55,493 nt of DNA from Acidobacteriota bacterium (GTDB lineage Bacteria > Acidobacteriota > Terriglobia > Terriglobales > Acidobacteriaceae). Within the stretch, counting starts at the first letter, position 1. Each line of letters starts with the position of its first letter. The notes beneath the pieces are model-generated. The model was not told the origin of the DNA. It saw only the letters and a program-made list of their open reading frames with translations, and did no database searches. The DNA is taken from NCBI GenBank assembly GCA_013285705.1, contig JABDHA010000014.1, forward strand, positions 941 to 56,433, given 5' to 3'. Below, one piece after another: positions 52,307 to 55,493 of this stretch. Position numbers and translations under genes: made by a program.

Positions 52307-52365
52307 GATGAGCGGTGAGAGAATCGCCCAAAGCGTAGCTACGGGCGGCTTTCTGAGCGCTCATC
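52307..52365 (-). promoter_or_regulatory. Structured leader candidate upstream of the Nramp operon
   Basis: An outer 8-bp stem (GATGAGCG 52307-52314 with CGCTCATC 52358-52365) encloses an inner 5-bp stem (CGCCC 52325-52329 with GGGCG 52343-52347). The loop contains the palindrome GTAGCTAC (52335-52342). It ends about 150 bases upstream of the 59-residue gene. It could be a cis-regulatory RNA or a protein-binding palindrome. I cannot match it to a known riboswitch. Confidence 0.4.
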
Positions 52366-52509
52366 GCAACACAAAGAAGAGCTTCCAATACTTGGAGGTT
52401 CTTGTGCGGATTCTTTGCTCATAAGGTTTGTTTTGCTTATCCGGCGCGGATCGCAACCCCCGCCTCTCATCTTGTACCATATCCCCCTAGGATATTGTCA
52501 AGAAGAGCC

Positions 52510-52592
52510 ATGCCGCATCTCTATAAAGAAAAAGCAAAGCTGATTGCTCGTATCAACGCATTCGCGGACGCAATATTACGCCGGAATTCTGA
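52510..52592 (+). pseudogene. Frameshifted CsoR/FrmR-family repressor remnant
   Basis: The frame opens MPHLYKEKAKLIARIN, typical of the N-terminal helix of DUF156 repressors (CsoR, RcnR, FrmR). The next expected residues, RIRG, appear only one frame away (from 52557: RIRGRNIT then stop at 52590), consistent with loss of one C between AAC and CGC. The rest of the gene is absent. This short match is suggestive rather than certain. Confidence 0.5.
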
Positions 52593-52795
52593 TGCGCCGG
52601 CATCTGAAGCCATTGGGTCCAAAGTTTGGCGTTCCGCAGCTGGCGAATTCAGTCGGAACGGAAGTGGCGTGCAGCAGACGGGTGATGCGTCACGGATATG
52701 TAGCCACACCCATGAATGTGTACGGCAAAGCAACGATGGCTAGCAAGTTGGGAAGCACACACACAATTGCTTCAGTGCGCTCAAGTGGGTTTTGA
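52574..52795 (+). pseudogene. Tyrosine recombinase (phage-type integrase) C-terminal remnant
   Basis: One frame reads YYAGILMRRHLKPLGPKF, GVPQL, a scrambled stretch, then RVMRHGYVATPMNVYGKATM and ASK, ending at TGA 52795. Integrases of this group end '(R)RHLKP.g..lGvP.LgwHslRHT...LMRH..i.TTMNVYGKAm..SKR'. The LMRH/MNVYGKA match, with the active-site Tyr in NVYG, is clear. The HSLRHT box and upstream catalytic residues are missing, so it is dead. The adjacent tRNA fragment is the expected attachment site. Confidence 0.7.
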
Positions 52796-52810
52796 AGGGT
52801 TGTCGGTGAG

Positions 52811-52835
52811 CGACCAGTGATGATTCTACTGGTCG
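52811..52835. repeat. 8-bp inverted repeat at the tRNA fragment end
   Basis: CGACCAGT (52811-52818) and ACTGGTCG (52828-52835) flank nine bases. The right arm contains the CCA end of the tRNA-Pro fragment (minus strand), so the left arm is an inverted copy of it. It may be an island end or a terminator. Confidence 0.5.
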
Positions 52836-52874
52836 GGCGGAGGGATTCGAACCCCCGACCCTCTGCTCCCAAAT
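52830..52874 (-). pseudogene. 3' half of tRNA-Pro (GGG), probable att-site remnant
   Basis: On the minus strand the segment reads TTTGGGAGCAGAGGGTCG, then the T-arm GGGGGTTCGAATCCCTC, then CGCCCGACCA. It matches the 3' half of bacterial tRNA-Pro(GGG) from the anticodon loop to CCA, except that one C seems lost from the acceptor strand. The 5' half is absent: upstream bases do not form D-arm or acceptor. Integrases commonly use tRNA 3' ends as attachment sites, and an integrase remnant lies next to it. Confidence 0.75.
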
Positions 52875-53073
52875 TTGATTCTGTACGTAACTTCAACAAC
52901 TTAACGGGAACGGTTGGCGCCGTAAGTCCCGCAAAATAAGGAATAGGAATTCTTACAGTGGAGCTAAAGTGGGGTTGTCGAAAAGGTGCTCACTCAAAAC
53001 AATTGTCTGAAAGGCGCCTCTCGCCTTTTCTTCTCACCTACTGAGCAGGTATCGTACGTGAGGAAGGCATTCG

Positions 53074-54099
53074 ATGCGAGCCGCAGAGCTTATCTCTCCG
53101 CTGAAATTCCGGCTTACTGATATGCCGATTGAAGATCCCGGACCCGGCGAAGTGCAGGTCCGGGTCGAGTCCGTAGGCATCTGCGGGTCTGATCTGCATT
53201 CCTACTCCGAGGGTGCTGTTGGCGGTACTCCCAATGTTTACCCCATGGTGCTCGGGCACGAGCCCGCAGGAAGGGTCGTGAGGACGGGCGCCGGTGTTAG
53301 TGAACTCGCTGTGGGCGACCGCGGAGCACTTGAGCCCGCTCTTTACTGTTATCACTGCGAATTCTGTTTGAGCGGTCACCACAATGTGTGCACGAACATT
53401 CGCTTTCTGAGCAACCCTCACTATCCCGGTTTTTTCCGGGAACTGGTCAACTTACCGGCCGTCAACTTTCGTCCCATCCCTCCCGGGATGTCGTTGGACG
53501 AAGCTACCCTGGTTGAGCCTCTAGCGGTTGCGCTGCACTCGATCCGCCTGGCTTCATTCCGCCAGGGCGAAACGGTAGTGGTCCTTGGTGCGGGACCAAT
53601 CGGGCTTTTGACGATCGCCGCATTGCGCGCCGTCAAGGCCGCACGAATCTGGGCAGTGGATCCACTGGCCCATCGCCGCGAGTTGGCCCGTGGAATTGGC
53701 GCAGACGTCGTGATCGAACCCGAAGAAGCCGTCGAGGGAATCCTCACCGGGACGGGGCAGCGCGGTGTGGACTGCGCAATTGACTGTGCGGCTGGAGAAT
53801 ATACCACCGGTCAGGCGATTCAAGTAACCCGCAATGCCGGTCGTGTCGTGCTCACAGGTATTCATTCATCTCACGTCGTACCCATGGATGGTTCAGCAAT
53901 GAGGCGCAAGGAACTCACCATCTTCAATGTGCGCCGATCAAACCACGAGGCGCAGGACGCTCTGGAACTGCTCCACGCACACATCGAGTGGTTTGCACCG
54001 CTGCTTACACATACCAGAGAGATCGAACAGATTGATGACGCCTTCGCGATCGCCAGCCAGTATCACGACGGTGTCGGGAAGATGATCGTCAGGCCTTAG
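53074..54099 (+). CDS. Zinc-dependent medium-chain alcohol/polyol dehydrogenase
   Basis: A 341-residue NAD(P)-dependent dehydrogenase of the sorbitol/threonine dehydrogenase group. The catalytic zinc site is formed by Cys in VGICGSDLHSY, His-Glu in VLGHEPAGRV and Glu in LVEPLAVALHS. The structural zinc motif is intact: CYHCEFCLSGHHNVC gives Cys-x2-Cys-x2-Cys-x7-Cys. The Rossmann fold carries VVVLGAGPIGLLTIAAL and an Asp (AVDPLAHRR) that favours NAD. Likely substrates are sugar alcohols or related polyols. It precedes the MBL gene by 78 bases; both may belong to the cargo of the decayed island. Confidence 0.9.
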   Translation: MRAAELISPLKFRLTDMPIEDPGPGEVQVRVESVGICGSDLHSYSEGAVGGTPNVYPMVLGHEPAGRVVRTGAGVSELAVGDRGALEPALYCYHCEFCLSGHHNVCTNIRFLSNPHYPGFFRELVNLPAVNFRPIPPGMSLDEATLVEPLAVALHSIRLASFRQGETVVVLGAGPIGLLTIAALRAVKAARIWAVDPLAHRRELARGIGADVVIEPEEAVEGILTGTGQRGVDCAIDCAAGEYTTGQAIQVTRNAGRVVLTGIHSSHVVPMDGSAMRRKELTIFNVRRSNHEAQDALELLHAHIEWFAPLLTHTREIEQIDDAFAIASQYHDGVGKMIVRP

Positions 54100-54177
54100 A
54101 GTCCTGATGGTCGCCAAACCACGCAGTAATCGCAATCTGATCAGACAAATTCTCGTTCAAAGTATTGGAGGCCGCCC

Positions 54178-55113
54178 ATGCATCAACTCACAGTCAGTCT
54201 CGCCATCTGCCTGACGATGCTGCCATCTTCGGTGTCCGCTCAGTCCTCAATCCCAAGCTGGTGCCATACCCTCCCTCGCCCGGAATACAAATCCCTTGCT
54301 CGCGTCGCCACTAGCGATCCGTGGTTCGAAGTCTATAAACCTGCGTCGAATGTCTTCGCCATCTATGAACCGCATCAGGCTGAAGAGGTCATCAGCTACT
54401 TAATCGTCGGCAACAAACGAGCCTTGCTGTTCGACACGGGCATGGGAATTAGCGACATCGAGAAAGTAACCAGCGAACTCACGAATTTACCCATCATCGT
54501 GCTGAATTCCCACACGCATGACGACCACGTCGGCGGCAACTGGGAATTCTCCTCCATCTATGGTGTGGATACTGACTTTACCCGCAAGAACGCGCTTGGC
54601 TCACGCGAGGATGCGCAGGCCGAGATCACCCCAGACCAAATCTGCGGTTCCTTGCCCAACGGATTCGACGCGAAGGCGTACACCACACGTCCGTGGAGGA
54701 TTACAGCCTACACTCACGACGGCGATCGCTTCGACCTTGGCGGTAGAACTATAGAGGTTATCGCAACCCCAGGCCACACGCCGGACGCCATTTCCTTGAT
54801 CGATCGCGCGAACGGACTTCTCTTCACCGGTGATACTTAGTATCCCGCTCCAATCTGGCTCTTCCGCCCCGAAACTAATCTGGATGCGTATGCAACATCG
54901 ATTCGGCGGCTGGCTGCTCTTGCGCCACAAATCAGGCTCGTTCTGGGAGCGCACAACATTCCCGTCGCGTCGCCAACCGTACTCCTACGACTTGTGCCAG
55001 CATTCGATAGTGTGCGCGCTGGGAAGGTCTCTCCCATTCCAGAGTCTCCGGGCAAGGTCCTCTACAGAGTGGATGACATTTCCTTTCTGATGCGCGAACC
55101 CGATACTCGCTGA
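54178..55113 (+). pseudogene. MBL-fold metallo-hydrolase interrupted by an in-frame TAG
   Basis: A good ribosome site (GGAGG, six bases) and a signal peptide (ending near VSAQSS) open a metallo-beta-lactamase-fold protein. VGNKRALLFDTGMG, NSHTHDDHVGG (the HxHxDH zinc motif) and VIATPGHTPDAIS are intact, and the frame reaches GLLFTGDT. Codon 221 is then TAG (54838-54840). The same frame continues for 90 codons with family-like sequence, YPAPIWLFRPETNLDAYA and later LVLGAHNIPVASP, to TGA 55111-55113. The missing residue is where relatives have an aromatic ('GDTYYPGPIWL'), one base from TAG. It is most simply a recent nonsense pseudogene; the shortened product would lack the distal metal-site His. 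Confidence 0.8.
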
Positions 55114-55493
55114 CCTCGAAAAGGCTTCCGGAAGCTTGCATTCGAACAACCTGTTTGAGACTCTGCCATCTCTCGACACGCAGCATCGTTCGGCGGCTGG
55201 CCAGCGGCCAATGTGGTGCTGACGATCGCAAAATTATAGCCTGCGCCCCCATCGGCGGCGATCAGTTCGACGCAGGAGTCGACCTTGGTTTCATGGCCGG
55301 TGCGCACGTACTTGATGCTACCCTCGAAGATAGTGCCGACGTTAACCTCGTTCCATCCGCCCGTCTTGCCACGGCTGGATATAGCCGTCAAGCCACGCCC
55401 CGTATAATCCGGTGCATGATCGAACTGCTCTCGATAATTGAACATGCCGCGCTTGGGGAGATCATCAAGCGCGTAATAACAGGCGCTGCGGAT
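55062..55493 (-). CDS. Unidentified protein, C-terminal part (enters from right edge)
   Basis: A frame open from the window edge down to 55062. It reads LDDLPKRGMFNYREQFDHAP, then DYTGRGLTAISSRGKTGG and WNEVNVGTIFEGSIKYVRTG, which looks like real protein with balanced composition, then HETKVDSCVELIAADGGAGY. I do not recognise the family. The last 45 residues (from CREMAESQ on) are Arg/Ser-rich and overlap the tail of the convergent MBL gene by 52 bases, which suggests the true C-terminus was altered by a frameshift. No function is assigned. Confidence 0.5.
   Translation of the reverse strand: MRSACYYALDDLPKRGMFNYREQFDHAPDYTGRGLTAISSRGKTGGWNEVNVGTIFEGSIKYVRTGHETKVDSCVELIAADGGAGYNFAIVSTTLAAGQPPNDAACREMAESQTGCSNASFRKPFRGQRVSGSRIRKEMSSTL

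Noticed and set aside
1..55493. CRISPR array, rRNA genes or complete insertion sequence
   Set aside because: No regularly spaced direct repeats, no rRNA sequence and no transposase frame were seen; the only mobile trace is the integrase remnant.

Overview
The window reads like the chromosome of an acidobacterium, probably of the Terriglobia/Acidobacteriaceae type. The grounds are three large Oar-like TonB-dependent receptors (TBDRs) with an N-terminal carboxypeptidase-regulatory fold (the first cut by the window edge), many secreted peptidases and glycosidases, a membrane protein with the 'FSHSKRFPTFLRF' domain I associate with acidobacteria, GC-rich coding DNA, and short intergenic repeats ending in a 'TCAG(A/G)ATGAC' core. 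This taxonomic call is inference; no rRNA is present.

Layout. (1) 1-11717: peptide and nucleoside scavenging: TBDR start, CocE/X-Pro hydrolase, full TBDR, M20 peptidase, S9 prolyl-oligopeptidase and a nucleoside hydrolase. (2) 11913-19909: a compact sugar regulon built around a DeoR-type repressor: a clan GH-D alpha-galactosidase-like enzyme and an AgaS-like sugar-phosphate isomerase on one side; a PfkB kinase, a sodium:solute symporter, a 48-residue membrane protein and an amidohydrolase on the other. Nearly all junctions are ATGA overlaps. (3) 20092-29306: mixed metabolism: FSHSKRF protein, M24 aminopeptidase, ABM-fold protein, class III aminotransferase, Tat-exported GH2 enzyme, EamA exporter and small membrane proteins. 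(4) 29509-34244: a Wzz/GumC chain-length protein followed by the complete dTDP-L-rhamnose pathway in order rfbBACD.

(5) 34444-45104 is the most unusual block. A leftward operon encodes a radical SAM protein with SPASM-like cysteines, a 2-hydroxyacyl-CoA-dehydratase-like (HgdB/double-cubane type) protein, a 72-residue protein wedged in with no gap, a 1238-residue activase with two fused ASKHA domains that each keep the bridging cysteine pair, and a lone FtsX-type permease. A divergent gene encodes a two-GAF sigma-54 activator, and the intergenic region holds a good -24/-12 promoter match facing the operon plus repeated GATGCC/GGCATC half-sites. I read this as a sigma-54-switched, ATP-driven low-potential electron-transfer system with an unknown substrate. 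A fossil of a TBDR C-terminus sits in frame directly after the permease stop.

(6) 45352-52155: a STAS protein, then a leftward metal-transport set: a 59-residue protein, a divergent Nramp-related transporter, a 75-residue membrane protein, a TBDR and MgtC. The Nramp protein lacks the canonical DPGN and MPH motifs, and with MgtC next to it, magnesium is a plausible cargo. (7) 52510-55493: a decayed island edge: a frameshifted CsoR/FrmR remnant, an integrase C-terminal remnant, a 3' half of tRNA-Pro, then a zinc alcohol dehydrogenase, an MBL hydrolase broken by one in-frame TAG, and an unidentified partial gene.
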